The translations under genes and the position numbers were made by a program. A stretch of DNA of 63,386 nucleotides, from assembly GCA_938034385.1 (NCBI GenBank), contig CALHLC010000006.1:1-63386 (forward strand). The letters run 5' to 3'. Within the stretch, counting starts at the first letter, position 1. The number at the start of each line of letters is the position of its first letter. The stretch is from an uncultured Bacteriovoracaceae bacterium. Its GTDB lineage: Bacteria; Bdellovibrionota; Bacteriovoracia; Bacteriovoracales; Bacteriovoracaceae. The notes below the pieces were generated by a model, which worked only from the letters and a program-made list of their open reading frames with translations, did no database searches and was not told where the DNA came from. Below are positions 51,816-61,500 of this stretch, in pieces.

Positions 51816-52790
51816 ATGTGGAAAAACTCGTGGAAACATTTTTTATTGTTTTTTGTTTTATGCTTAAATCTTCAAGCTCAAAATATTATTGATGATCTTC
51901 AGGACAATGGTCCTACTGAACCAAGTATAAGCGAAGGTTTAGGCCAGTTTTCTGAGGAAGTAATTTTAAAATCAAGAAATAGAAGAATATTAATTTTAAC
52001 CAATCAAAATAAAAGTTTAAAACAAGGTGATTTTATTTCCTTGTTTGTTAATGATCAAAAAATTGCAAGGGCCATTGTTGCAAAAAATAGAGATACAAAA
52101 GTTGCCATAAAAATAATTAATACTTTTTCTGATACTTTTGATGGATTGACTAAGCGTGGTTCTGACTTAGTAATTGTTCGAGGAGATGACTCTGCTTTTA
52201 CTGCACAAGAAAAAGAAACAGTGAGCAGTCTTGAAGATTCTGAATTGTTCCAATCTGATCTATTTGGAGCTGAAGAAGACTCTAAAAAACCTTCTTTAGA
52301 TGAAAATCACCTATTAACTATTGCAATTGGAATGCATCAATCTATAGACCTAGAAAAAGAAGATAAGTTCTACTTACACGGAGTTGCTTCTTATGCTCTC
52401 AATGCTGCTGGTCCATTTTGGATTGAGGCTCTTTATGGGTTTAGTAATATGCAAAGATTTCCAGCAAGCGATATTTCAGCTCATTTACATGGTGTTGGAG
52501 CAAGAATAAAGTTTAATTTAAATCTTCCATGGCATACTTATTTCATGCCTTACGCTGGAGTACATTTTGCTTATATATTAAGTTCAAGCACTGAAGAACC
52601 TCCAGCTTCGGTACTCGATACTGATCCTTCAGTTATTCAGTACAATGATGAGGTTGAACTAATCAGAGAAGGAATTAAAATGCAGCTAGCAGCAGGTTTT
52701 ACTCTTCATAAAAGATTTGTTCCTGGTTGGTTTCTTACTATAAATGGTGGAATTGATTTAATCTATTCAGGAATTACAATTGGTTTTTAA
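51816..52790 (+). CDS. predicted outer-membrane beta-barrel protein
   Basis: A 324-residue exported protein (signal about 1-22, ending LQAQ). Residues about 45-130 look like a small periplasmic beta domain (ILILTNQNKSLKQGDFISLFVND), followed by an acidic linker and a C-terminal barrel of about eight strands (FYLHGVASYALN, HGVGARIKFNLNL, MPYAGVHFAYIL) ending in ITIGF with the terminal Phe typical of BamA substrates. Function unknown. The hidden lipoprotein gene starts inside its last codons. Confidence 0.82.
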   Translation: MWKNSWKHFLLFFVLCLNLQAQNIIDDLQDNGPTEPSISEGLGQFSEEVILKSRNRRILILTNQNKSLKQGDFISLFVNDQKIARAIVAKNRDTKVAIKIINTFSDTFDGLTKRGSDLVIVRGDDSAFTAQEKETVSSLEDSELFQSDLFGAEEDSKKPSLDENHLLTIAIGMHQSIDLEKEDKFYLHGVASYALNAAGPFWIEALYGFSNMQRFPASDISAHLHGVGARIKFNLNLPWHTYFMPYAGVHFAYILSSSTEEPPASVLDTDPSVIQYNDEVELIREGIKMQLAAGFTLHKRFVPGWFLTINGGIDLIYSGITIGF

Positions 52791-52911
52791 AATTTTAATC
52801 CCTCTTTTTATATTTTCTTGTGGAGTAAAGAAACCACCGATTTCTGAAAAGCCAATCCCATCTATCCTTTATAAGTACAAAAAAGATTACGATAAAAAAA
52901 AGAAAAAATGA
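52780..52911 (+). CDS. hidden 43-residue lipoprotein, LptM-like
   Basis: A short open frame (TTG start, stop TGA at 52909-52911) encoding a lipoprotein signal peptide (MVFKILIPLFIFSC) followed by GVKKPP and a short lysine-rich tail. The CG.K.PP start of the mature part resembles LptM (YifL; CGLKGPL), a small lipoprotein that helps mature the LPS translocon LptD. AGGA lies seven bases before the TTG; the frame overlaps the upstream barrel gene by 11 bases and the folK ATG as ATGA. Both overlaps and the exact ribosome-binding site argue that it is real. Confidence 0.75.
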   Translation: MVFKILIPLFIFSCGVKKPPISEKPIPSILYKYKKDYDKKKKK

Positions 52912-53366
52912 GTCTTATCATTGCAACCGGTTCAAATCTAGGAGACAGTCTTCATAATTTAGCTCTAGCAAAAGATGAGTTGTCTAAAGAATTTAAATTA
53001 ATTGCTGCTAGCAAGATTTATTATTCCGATCCAATTGAATACCTAGATCAAGAAAAGTTTTATAATCAAGTTCTTGAATTTAAACTTCCCAAGATTAAAC
53101 CTTTAGCCGCCTTTGCTTTAATTACTGATATTGAAAAAAAGCTAGGTAGAAAGAAAGTCATAAACAAAGGACCTCGAAATATTGATATAGATATTATTTT
53201 TTGGGAACTACTTAATTACCAGAGTAATAAGCTCTCTATCCCTCACCATTCATGGCATCAAAGAAGCTTTGTTGTCTTGCCACTTAAAGAGTTACCATAT
53301 TTTAAGATTTTAAAAAATCATTATACTATATCTAATGAACTCATTGGAAATGCTATCTCACTTTAA
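52908..53366 (+). CDS. folK: HPPK, folate pyrophosphokinase FolK
   Basis: 6-hydroxymethyl-7,8-dihydropterin pyrophosphokinase of folate synthesis. The 152 residues show TGSNLGDSLHNL, IEKKLGRKK and the signature GPRNIDIDIIFW. Translationally coupled to the small lipoprotein; the acyl-CoA dehydrogenase gene follows nine bases later. Confidence 0.95.
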   Translation: MSLIIATGSNLGDSLHNLALAKDELSKEFKLIAASKIYYSDPIEYLDQEKFYNQVLEFKLPKIKPLAAFALITDIEKKLGRKKVINKGPRNIDIDIIFWELLNYQSNKLSIPHHSWHQRSFVVLPLKELPYFKILKNHYTISNELIGNAISL

Positions 53367-53375
53367 GGAAGGAAT

Positions 53376-54512
53376 ATGAATTTTTCACTATCAGATGAAC
53401 AAAAACAATTTCAAGAACTTGCTCTTAAGTTTGCAAATAATGAAATGATTCCTATTGCTCAAGATCTTGATGAAAAAGGAGAATTCCCTAAAGATCTTAT
53501 TAAAAAAGCTTGGGAACTTGGTCTTTTAAATACTTGTATCCCTGTTGAATATGGTGGAGCAGGGTTTAGTAATTTAGATTCGGTTATCATTTCAGAGTGC
53601 CTGGCATATGGATGTATGGGCATTAACACTAGCATGATGGCAAACGATCTTGCTCTTCTTCCAATAGTCATTGCAGGAACAGATGAACAAAAGAAAAAGT
53701 TCCTAACACCATTTACTGAAGCACCCAAGATCGCATCGTTTTGCTTAACTGAGCCGAACTATGGATCAGATGCTGCAGGAATAAAAACTACTTTTAAAGA
53801 AGATGGTGATAATTGGGTTATCAATGGCGATAAAATGTGGATCACAAATGCTGGGTATGCTGATCTTTTTGTTGTCTATGGAAGTATAGACACAAACTTA
53901 AAGCATAAAGGAATTAGCTGCATCGTTGTAGATGCTAAGACTTCTGGAATAGAAGTTGGCAAGAAAGAAGATAAAATGGGTCATAGGGCCAGTGATACAA
54001 GAGGTATTAGATTCAATAATGTAAAAGTCCCTAAAGATAACATGCTAGGAACTCCTGGCGGTGGATGGATTATAGCAATGAAAACTCTAGATCACTCTAG
54101 ACCTTTAGTTGCAAGTTCGGCCGTTGGTGGATCGTGGAGGGCTTTAGAGTGCGTAAAAACATATGCCAAAGAAAGATTTCAATTTGGTAAACCTATTGGT
54201 GCTCATCAAGCAGTTGGAACTATGATTGCAGATATCGCAATGAAAACCGAAGCTTCAAGACTTTTAACATATAAAGCTGCTGCTATGGCTGATCAAGGTA
54301 TAAAAAACACAGAAGTAGCTAGTTATGCTAAGGCCTTCGCAGCTGATGCTTGTATGGAAAATACGACTAACGCTGTTCAGATTTTTGGAGGATATGGATA
54401 CTCAAAAGAATATCCTGTTGAAAAACTTATGAGAGATGCAAAGTTAATTCAAATTTATGAAGGTACTTCACAAATTCAAAGACTTGTAATTTCTAGAGAA
54501 GTTTTAAAGTAA
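53376..54512 (+). CDS. acyl-CoA dehydrogenase
   Basis: FAD-dependent enzyme that oxidises acyl-CoA to enoyl-CoA. The 378 residues fit short/branched-chain family members: FCLTEPNYGSDAAG at the FAD site, MWITNAGYADLFVVY, RFQFGKPIGAHQAV, and the catalytic base in IYEGTSQIQ (E362). Chain-length preference cannot be stated. AAGGAAGG precedes the ATG. With icmF in the same region it may serve branched-chain acyl-CoA catabolism, but the genes are not linked. Confidence 0.95.
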   Translation: MNFSLSDEQKQFQELALKFANNEMIPIAQDLDEKGEFPKDLIKKAWELGLLNTCIPVEYGGAGFSNLDSVIISECLAYGCMGINTSMMANDLALLPIVIAGTDEQKKKFLTPFTEAPKIASFCLTEPNYGSDAAGIKTTFKEDGDNWVINGDKMWITNAGYADLFVVYGSIDTNLKHKGISCIVVDAKTSGIEVGKKEDKMGHRASDTRGIRFNNVKVPKDNMLGTPGGGWIIAMKTLDHSRPLVASSAVGGSWRALECVKTYAKERFQFGKPIGAHQAVGTMIADIAMKTEASRLLTYKAAAMADQGIKNTEVASYAKAFAADACMENTTNAVQIFGGYGYSKEYPVEKLMRDAKLIQIYEGTSQIQRLVISREVLK

Positions 54513-54516
54513 CGAT

Positions 54517-55626
54517 TTAGACATTAAATCTGAAGTGCATAATATCACCGTCTTTAACAACGTATTCCTTACCTTCAATTCTAAACTTTCCAGCTTCTTT
54601 AACTTTTTGTTCAGTATGAAAGCTAAATAAATCATCACAATGATAAACTTCTGCCTTAATGAAACCTTTTTCAAAATCTGTATGAATAACACCAGCTGCT
54701 TGAGGAGCTTTTGAACCTTTCTCAAAAGTCCAAGCTCTTACTTCTTGCTCTCCTGCTGTAAAATATGTTTTTAAATCTAAGAGGTCATAACCTTCACGAA
54801 TTAATTTATCTAATCCTGATTGCTCTAAGCCTATACTTTCGAGAAATTCTTTTTTATCTTCAGCACTTTCAAGGTCTGCTATTTCTGATTCAATTTTCCC
54901 ACAAATAATAACAACACCCGCTCCTTCTTGCTCTGCAACTTCTTTAACCTTATTTACATGTTCATTGCCGTCGATAACCGCTTCTTCATCAACATTACAA
55001 ACATAAAGAACTTTCTTAAGAGTAATTAAATGTAAATCACTAATTGCTTCTACTTGCTCTGGCTCTAATTCTAAGCTTCTTGCAGCTTTACCATTTTCTA
55101 AGGCTATTTTTAATTCTTCTAAAATAGGCTTGCTGATCATCGCTTTTTCTTTAGCTTTCTTATCATGAGACTTTAAAAGTTTCCCAAGATTGCTTATTCT
55201 TTTTTCCACCGTTTCAAGGTCAGCAAAGCAAAGCTCTATATTAATTGTCTCCATATCTCCCAAAGGATCTATTTTTCCATTAACATGAACAATATTTTCA
55301 TCTTCAAAGCACCTTACAACATGGCAAATTGCTCCAACTTGTCTGATATGACCCAAAAATTGATTTCCTAGACCTTCACCTTGAGAAGCACCTTTTACTA
55401 GTCCTGCAATATCAACGAACTCAACAATAGAAGGAATAATTTTTTTAGGTTTAATAAATTCTGTGATTTTATAAAGCCTATCATCCGGAACCTCTACTAC
55501 TCCAACGTTAGGCTCTATTGTACAAAAAGGATAATTAGCCGCCTCTGCTGGAGCAGAAGTAATGGCACGAAAGATTGTAGACTTTCCAACATTTGGTAAA
55601 CCAACAATTCCACAATTTAAACCCAT
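54517..55626 (-). CDS. ychF: ribosome-associated ATPase YchF
   Basis: Obg-family P-loop ATPase, a universal ribosome-associated stress regulator. The 369 residues show GLPNVGKSTIFRAI, FVDIAGLVKGASQGEGLGN and a C-terminal TGS domain (AAGVIHTDFEKGFIKAEVY). It is preceded by pth with 15 bases between, an arrangement seen in many bacteria. Confidence 0.97.
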   Translation of the reverse strand: MGLNCGIVGLPNVGKSTIFRAITSAPAEAANYPFCTIEPNVGVVEVPDDRLYKITEFIKPKKIIPSIVEFVDIAGLVKGASQGEGLGNQFLGHIRQVGAICHVVRCFEDENIVHVNGKIDPLGDMETINIELCFADLETVEKRISNLGKLLKSHDKKAKEKAMISKPILEELKIALENGKAARSLELEPEQVEAISDLHLITLKKVLYVCNVDEEAVIDGNEHVNKVKEVAEQEGAGVVIICGKIESEIADLESAEDKKEFLESIGLEQSGLDKLIREGYDLLDLKTYFTAGEQEVRAWTFEKGSKAPQAAGVIHTDFEKGFIKAEVYHCDDLFSFHTEQKVKEAGKFRIEGKEYVVKDGDIMHFRFNV

Positions 55627-55641
55627 AACCTTATCCTTTAT

Positions 55642-56211
55642 TTAGTGAAAACTTTTCTTATTATATTTTGTTTGTAACTTTTTAAAATCTAATTTCATCG
55701 CATCATCTAGAGCGTTCATAGATCCTATCATAAATTTTTCAAGAATTTTTATATCAGCTTGATTAAAACTAGACAATACCCATGAGCTAACACTACCTCT
55801 TACTGGCTTTCCAATTCCAAGCCTTAATCTATAGTAATCATTTGTTCCTAAATGTTTTGAAATAGACTTTAAACCATTATGACCAGCAAGACCTCCACCA
55901 TACTTGAAAGTGAGTGTTCCAAAATCTAGATCTAAATCATCATGGACCACTAGAACTTCATCTGGTTGAATTTTGAAAAAGTCACAACATGGACGAACTG
56001 CTTCTCCAGATAAATTCATAAAAGTCATAGGCTTTAAAAAAACTCTCTTTTGAGAATCTACATTAAGATCTGTATATTCTGACTTCCATTTTGACTTCCA
56101 AAAATTATTTTGAATATCTGGGTGTTGATCAAATAATATCCAAGCAATATTATGCCGAGTAAATTCATACTCTTGACCGGGATTTCCTAAACCAACAATT
56201 AGTTTAATCAT
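55642..56211 (-). CDS. pth: peptidyl-tRNA hydrolase
   Basis: Releases tRNA from stalled peptidyl-tRNA. The 189 residues show LGNPGQEYEFTRHN with N10 and catalytic H20, PMTFMNLSGEAV, and VVHDDLDLDFG with the catalytic Asp. Its ATG shares a base with the prs stop (TAATG). Operon prs-pth-ychF. Confidence 0.97.
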   Translation of the reverse strand: MIKLIVGLGNPGQEYEFTRHNIAWILFDQHPDIQNNFWKSKWKSEYTDLNVDSQKRVFLKPMTFMNLSGEAVRPCCDFFKIQPDEVLVVHDDLDLDFGTLTFKYGGGLAGHNGLKSISKHLGTNDYYRLRLGIGKPVRGSVSSWVLSSFNQADIKILEKFMIGSMNALDDAMKLDFKKLQTKYNKKSFH

Positions 56212-57161
56212 TAGACAAAAAGAGAACTCACAGAGTCATTATTAAATGTTCTATGTATGGCCTTAGAAAAAATATCACAGGTAGTTAATACTTCAATTTT
56301 AGGACATTTCTGGGCTGCTTCGCTTAATGGAATTGTATCTGTAACAACAACTTTTTCTAGTTCATTAGATGATCCTATCCTATCTATAGCTGGACCAGAA
56401 AAAATTCCATGAGTAGCACATGCATAGATCTTACCCGCACCTTGCTCTTTTAAAACTCTCGCAGATTCACAAAGTGTCCCTGCTGTATCTATCATATCGT
56501 CAATGATAACAAGGTCTTTTCCTTCGACATCTCCAACAACATTAAATGCTTTTGCAACATTTACATCTGTTCTTCTTTTATCAATCAGAGCAAGATCACA
56601 GCTTAATTTCTTAGCGTAATGCCTAACTCTTTCAACTCCACCAGAATCTGGTGAAACACACATAAAGTTTTTAGACTTGCGAGCAATATTGGTTTTTATA
56701 TAATTTAAAATAACTGGCGAAGAATAAATATTATCAAAAGGAATATTGAAAAATCCTTGAATTTGGCCAGCATGAAGATCCATAGTGATCACTCTTGTCG
56801 CTCCGGCCGTAGTTACTAGATCGGCTACAAGTTTGGCTGAAATTGGTGATCTAGGTCTTACCTTCCTATCTTGCCTTGAATATCCATAATGCGGCATTAC
56901 CGCAGTAACAGACTGAGCAGAGGCCCTTTTTAGAGCATCTAGCATGATTAGCAGCTCCATCAAATTATCATTGGCCGGATGACAGGTAGATTGAATGACA
57001 AATACGTCTGCACCCCTTACCGTTTCAGCAATTTCACAGTAAATTTCTCCGTTGGCGAATTTGATTAATTTTGGATCAACTAAAGGAACATCGAGAATGT
57101 TTGAGACCTTCTTTGATAACTCTGGGTTTGAGCTTCCTGAAACTAGGACTATTCTTCCCAT
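56211..57161 (-). CDS. prs: ribose-phosphate pyrophosphokinase
   Basis: Makes PRPP for purine, pyrimidine, His, Trp and NAD synthesis. The 316 residues show KFANGEIYCEI, the flexible loop region YGYSRQDRKVRPRSPI, VSPDSGGVERVRHYA and the PRPP site LVIIDDMIDTAGTL. GGAGG lies five bases before the ATG. First gene of prs-pth-ychF. Confidence 0.97.
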   Translation of the reverse strand: MGRIVLVSGSSNPELSKKVSNILDVPLVDPKLIKFANGEIYCEIAETVRGADVFVIQSTCHPANDNLMELLIMLDALKRASAQSVTAVMPHYGYSRQDRKVRPRSPISAKLVADLVTTAGATRVITMDLHAGQIQGFFNIPFDNIYSSPVILNYIKTNIARKSKNFMCVSPDSGGVERVRHYAKKLSCDLALIDKRRTDVNVAKAFNVVGDVEGKDLVIIDDMIDTAGTLCESARVLKEQGAGKIYACATHGIFSGPAIDRIGSSNELEKVVVTDTIPLSEAAQKCPKIEVLTTCDIFSKAIHRTFNNDSVSSLFV

Positions 57162-57265
57162 TTCGCCTCCAAATTGTGTGAAAAAACTACTATAAAACTA
57201 TTATCAAATGTTAAGGATAATTAAAAACATTTTACTTAGGATGCCATTTTTACTAGGAAGATATT

Positions 57266-58513
57266 ATGAAAACTCTAATTTTATTTTGTTTAATCCCTCT
57301 TTTAAGCTTTTCAGCTATTTGGGAACCTCTAAATTCTTGGGATGACCTTGAGATTGACTGGGAGACGAAGTTCTCTGAATGGATGCAATCTGATTCAGTT
57401 AACAAGAACCTCTTTTATGATGAAACAAGCGTCTATGGAAAAATCAAAGTCGATTGTGCTGATGTAATGTATTTAATGAGAGCAATTTTTTCTTATGAAA
57501 ATTCTCTAGATTTTAAAGTAATGCATCCATTATTTGCTCACCGAAGAGTAAAAAAATATTACTCTCACTCAATGAGTAATTGGAACTATCTTCCACAAGA
57601 AGAAAAAGTTTCTGCTTTTCTTCGCTATCTTGCAGACAATCTAGGTACTGAAGCTTTAAGCAGAAATGATAGTTACTCTGTAGCACCTAAAGACATAAAG
57701 CCTGGTGATTTTTTTATGTTCAAAGCTTTTTTAGATCCAAACTCTAATATGGCAACCAGGCATTCTTTTATGATTAAAGATATAACTTCTACTGGTCTTT
57801 TTGATGTTATCTACTCTACTCAAAGAGCTAGAGATAATGATAAGCCAATGTATTATAGAAAAAATCATATGTTTTCAGCACCATTGGCTCCAACAATTAC
57901 TGGCTGGGGATTTAAGAGATTTAAAAAGCCAAGTGAATATCAAATGAACAATTCAAACATAACTGCTTATGATGACTCTCAATACGATATAGTAAGTAAT
58001 AATAGCGGTGCATATTTTTTTAAATATGTTCAAAGTGTTTTAAAACAATCTAATGAAACTCCTGAAAATAAAGTAGAGAGACTTTTTACTGATTTATGTC
58101 AAAGACTCGATGATAGAGTTGAAGCTGTAAATGATGCGACCATTTATAGAAAAAAAATTGATTATAGATGTATGAATGCAAGCGAGTATGATATTTACTC
58201 CACTCCTTTGAGAGACAGTAGAATTAAAGCTGCCTTTGAAGATGTAGAAATATATCTAAATACTCTTGATGATACTTTCGTTAATTCACGATTTTTACAA
58301 ATGCTTAGAAACATATTCGATCAAGGTTTATCTTCTATTGATCTAAAAGAGTTAGAGATTGCTTGTCCAATTCAAATTAAAGATGATGAAACCATGGACT
58401 TGAATACATTTTATTCAAAACTCATCAATGATGAAATTTCAAATAATCCAAATGATCCTATAAACGCAAGATGGGGTTTTGAACCAAGTACATCAAATTG
58501 TAGAAAGTATTAA
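57266..58513 (+). CDS. secreted NlpC/P60- or papain-like candidate (paralogue)
   Basis: A 415-residue exported protein (MKTLILFCLIPLLSFSA signal), paralogue of the product at 8179. Shared elements: AIW...NSW near the mature start, VDCADVMYLMRAIFS with Cys64, KPGDFF (145-150), ATRHSFMIKDI with His166, Asp180 where the paralogue has His, GWGFKRF, YSTPLRD and NPNDPINARWGF near the end. The conserved Cys, His and third polar residue fit a papain-like amidase or peptidase. AGGAAG precedes the ATG. Single gene divergent from prs. Confidence 0.85.
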   Translation: MKTLILFCLIPLLSFSAIWEPLNSWDDLEIDWETKFSEWMQSDSVNKNLFYDETSVYGKIKVDCADVMYLMRAIFSYENSLDFKVMHPLFAHRRVKKYYSHSMSNWNYLPQEEKVSAFLRYLADNLGTEALSRNDSYSVAPKDIKPGDFFMFKAFLDPNSNMATRHSFMIKDITSTGLFDVIYSTQRARDNDKPMYYRKNHMFSAPLAPTITGWGFKRFKKPSEYQMNNSNITAYDDSQYDIVSNNSGAYFFKYVQSVLKQSNETPENKVERLFTDLCQRLDDRVEAVNDATIYRKKIDYRCMNASEYDIYSTPLRDSRIKAAFEDVEIYLNTLDDTFVNSRFLQMLRNIFDQGLSSIDLKELEIACPIQIKDDETMDLNTFYSKLINDEISNNPNDPINARWGFEPSTSNCRKY

Positions 58514-58518
58514 AAAAA

Positions 58519-58540
58519 AGGGAGACTTAAAAGCCTCCCT
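58519..58540. terminator. bidirectional rho-independent terminator
   Basis: AGGGAG and CTCCCT pair around a ten-base loop that extends by two pairs. On the minus strand it is followed by eight Ts, so it mainly ends the cysteine-rich lipoprotein gene; the plus-strand side is T-rich too. Confidence 0.75.
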
Positions 58541-58568
58541 AATTCTATCTTCTTTTTCTGAAAATTCG

Positions 58569-61500
58569 TTATTGGCAAGTCAATCCATTTGGAGATTGAT
58601 ACGTTCCAGGTGCACACTTACACATTGGCATTCCATTTGCTCCTGTTGTTTGAACATACCCTGCTGGACATGATGGCACGCATTGACCATGACATAGAAT
58701 AGTTCCTGGTGCACAGACACAAGTATTACCTTGTCCTACCCAACCTGGGTCGCAAAGAATATTTCCACACGGAGCAGAGAATAACTGTCCTCCTCCATAA
58801 GCGATATATGCATCAATAATTGATTGATCATAGTTTTCATAATTACTATTCGTGCATACTTTAAACTGACATACTTTTGCAGGGTCTATTGTTGCATTAG
58901 GGTTATAATTAAACGCTTTAGGCTCCATACATCCTGGAGTTTCCCCACACTCATAATTATTCTCAAGCATTCCCGAAGGAGCTAAGCCTAATAAACTTAA
59001 GTGGCTTTTATAATTCGAAATATAAGCATTACAGTTTGGATTATATTTTTCTTTTCCTGCAATTCCACAACACTTAATATCACAAGATCCGTTTTCTTTT
59101 GATCCAAACTTAAGGTTCTTAACATAACTACCAGCTGCTGAGTAACTACAACCTAACTCTCTACCACAGATATAGTTTTGATCCGGCTGGTTTTGAGCAT
59201 TTAAGTTCATGCTATTTAATAAAGTTATATAGCTAATCGCTTTTTGTGAACAGCTTGCATCATAGTTTTCTCTTGTAGCATCACCACAACATCTAATGAT
59301 ACAACTTCCATCTTCTAGATTTGCTGCATTTCCTGGTTGTCCTGAAGCATCCACTAACCCTGGTTTTGAACATCCAAGCTTTCTTCCACAATTAAAGTTT
59401 CCGTTAACTGCACTAGCACTTAATCCCATACTATTTAGAGCTGCAAGATAACCACTAACTGCAGACTGGCAAGTAGCATCGTAGTTTTCATATCCAGGCA
59501 TAGAACAACACTCAATCTGACAGCTACCATTTTCGCTAGTTCCAGGAGCATAGTTCTGTACAAGGTTATTATTATAGTTACAACCTAAGTCTTTCCCACA
59601 ATTTGCATTTTCATTGATCGTCCCAGAAGGAGTCATTGAACCAAGTAGGTTTTCATAACCAGTTATAGCAGCCTCACATCCAGCTTGATAATTTTCTTTA
59701 GATTGATCCGAACAACATGCAATATCACAACTTCCATCTTCGCTCGTAGCTCCTGGTGTTTTATTTGTAACATATTGGTTATAAGTACAACCAACTTTTT
59801 GACCACAATTCTTTTGAGTATTATGTGGACCTGCTCCAACTATTCCTGGTGGTAAATAAGAATTATAAGCCGTTACGGTTGATAAACATTTATCATCATA
59901 GAATTGATAACCTTCAAGTGAACAACATTCTATTTTACAAGATCCATCTTCAACGCTCATAGAATTATAATTCGTTACTCTTGTGTCATTATAATTACAT
60001 CCTTTAGGGTTTCCACAATTATTAGTAAAAGAAAAACTTCCAGTAAAAGCAATTCCTTGACTTGCAAGTCCTGCTTTATAGGCATTCCATGAATTTATAC
60101 ATTCTTGATCAGTTCCAAATTCATAACCTGTATCACATTTTCTACATGAGAAACTACAACTACCATCATCTACTTGAGCTGCTGCATTGAAATTACTTGC
60201 TCCTGCAAACATACACCCTTTTACTCTTCCACAATTATAGCTAGAGTCAGGAACTACTGAAGAAATAAGTCCTGCATTACTAAGTATCCCCATGTAACTA
60301 CTAATACTTGTTTGACATGCTGGGGAGTAATTTTCATAACCCTCTTGAGCACAACATTTAATTGCACAACTTCCATTTTCACTTGTTCCAGGAGCATGAT
60401 TCGTAACACCAAAGCCGTTATAGTTACAATCAAGTTTTGATCCACAAGAGAAATTATTATTAATATTTGCTGGGTTTGTACTTCCAGTGTATCCACTTAT
60501 TACTTGCTGACATGCAGGATCATACTTTTCTGTTCCAACCTGACCACAACATTGAATAATACAACTTCCATCTTCTTGAGCAGATGGTACAAAGTTTTTA
60601 ACATACTCAGGTTTAGGGTTCCCTTGATAGTTACAACCTTTTTTAGGTCCACACTTATAAATATTTAAACTTCCATTTGGAGAAAGACCCATTGATCTCA
60701 ATCTAGAAATATAATTATTTTTTGCTGGGATACAATCTTTTGTATACCCAACCCTACTTGGATCAGAACAACATTCTATATTACAACTTCCATCTTCTAT
60801 TGTTGTTGCATTGTAATTTGTTATATATGGATTTTGAAAATAGCATCCTTTCGTTTTTCCACAATTAAAACTTGTATCCTTAACTCCAGAATGTGCTAAC
60901 CCTGCTGTGTCTAAGATTCTATCATATTGGTCGATTGCCTCCTTACACTTAGGATCATAATTTTCTTTTGTAGGGTCGGCACAACATGAAATATTACAAC
61001 TTCCATTCTCAACTGTTTTAGGTTGGTAGTTGGAAACATACGGACTTTGAAAATAACAACCTGGCCCTGGGAATGTACATGCATTATCTATAAACTTACC
61101 AGTTGGTGTTAACCCAGCATGTGTTAGGCTTGTTGAATACCCAGTAATTATGCCCTGGCAATTCGAATCATAATTTAATGCTCCAGCTTGAGCACAACAA
61201 GAAATATCACAACTTCCATCTTCTTGAGAGTTATTTAAAGTGTTTGATACATATTGATGATTTAAAGCACACCCTAACATCTTTCCACATTGATGAGCTT
61301 TATTAATTGAACCGGTGTGAGTAAGTTGAGAGCTCTCTAAACTAGCAAGATATGTGTTTATCATACCTTCACAGTTTGGATTATAATTTGCTGAGTTATA
61401 TGTAGAACAACAATTAAAAACACAGCTCCCATCTTCTACTTGAGCATCAGCATCATAGTTTGTTGCATCTTGAATCATACAACCTTTTTTATAAAGACAT

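Noticed and set aside
54504-54725. Minus-strand frame at the end of ychF
   Set aside because: Out-of-frame shadow of the conserved TGS domain of ychF.
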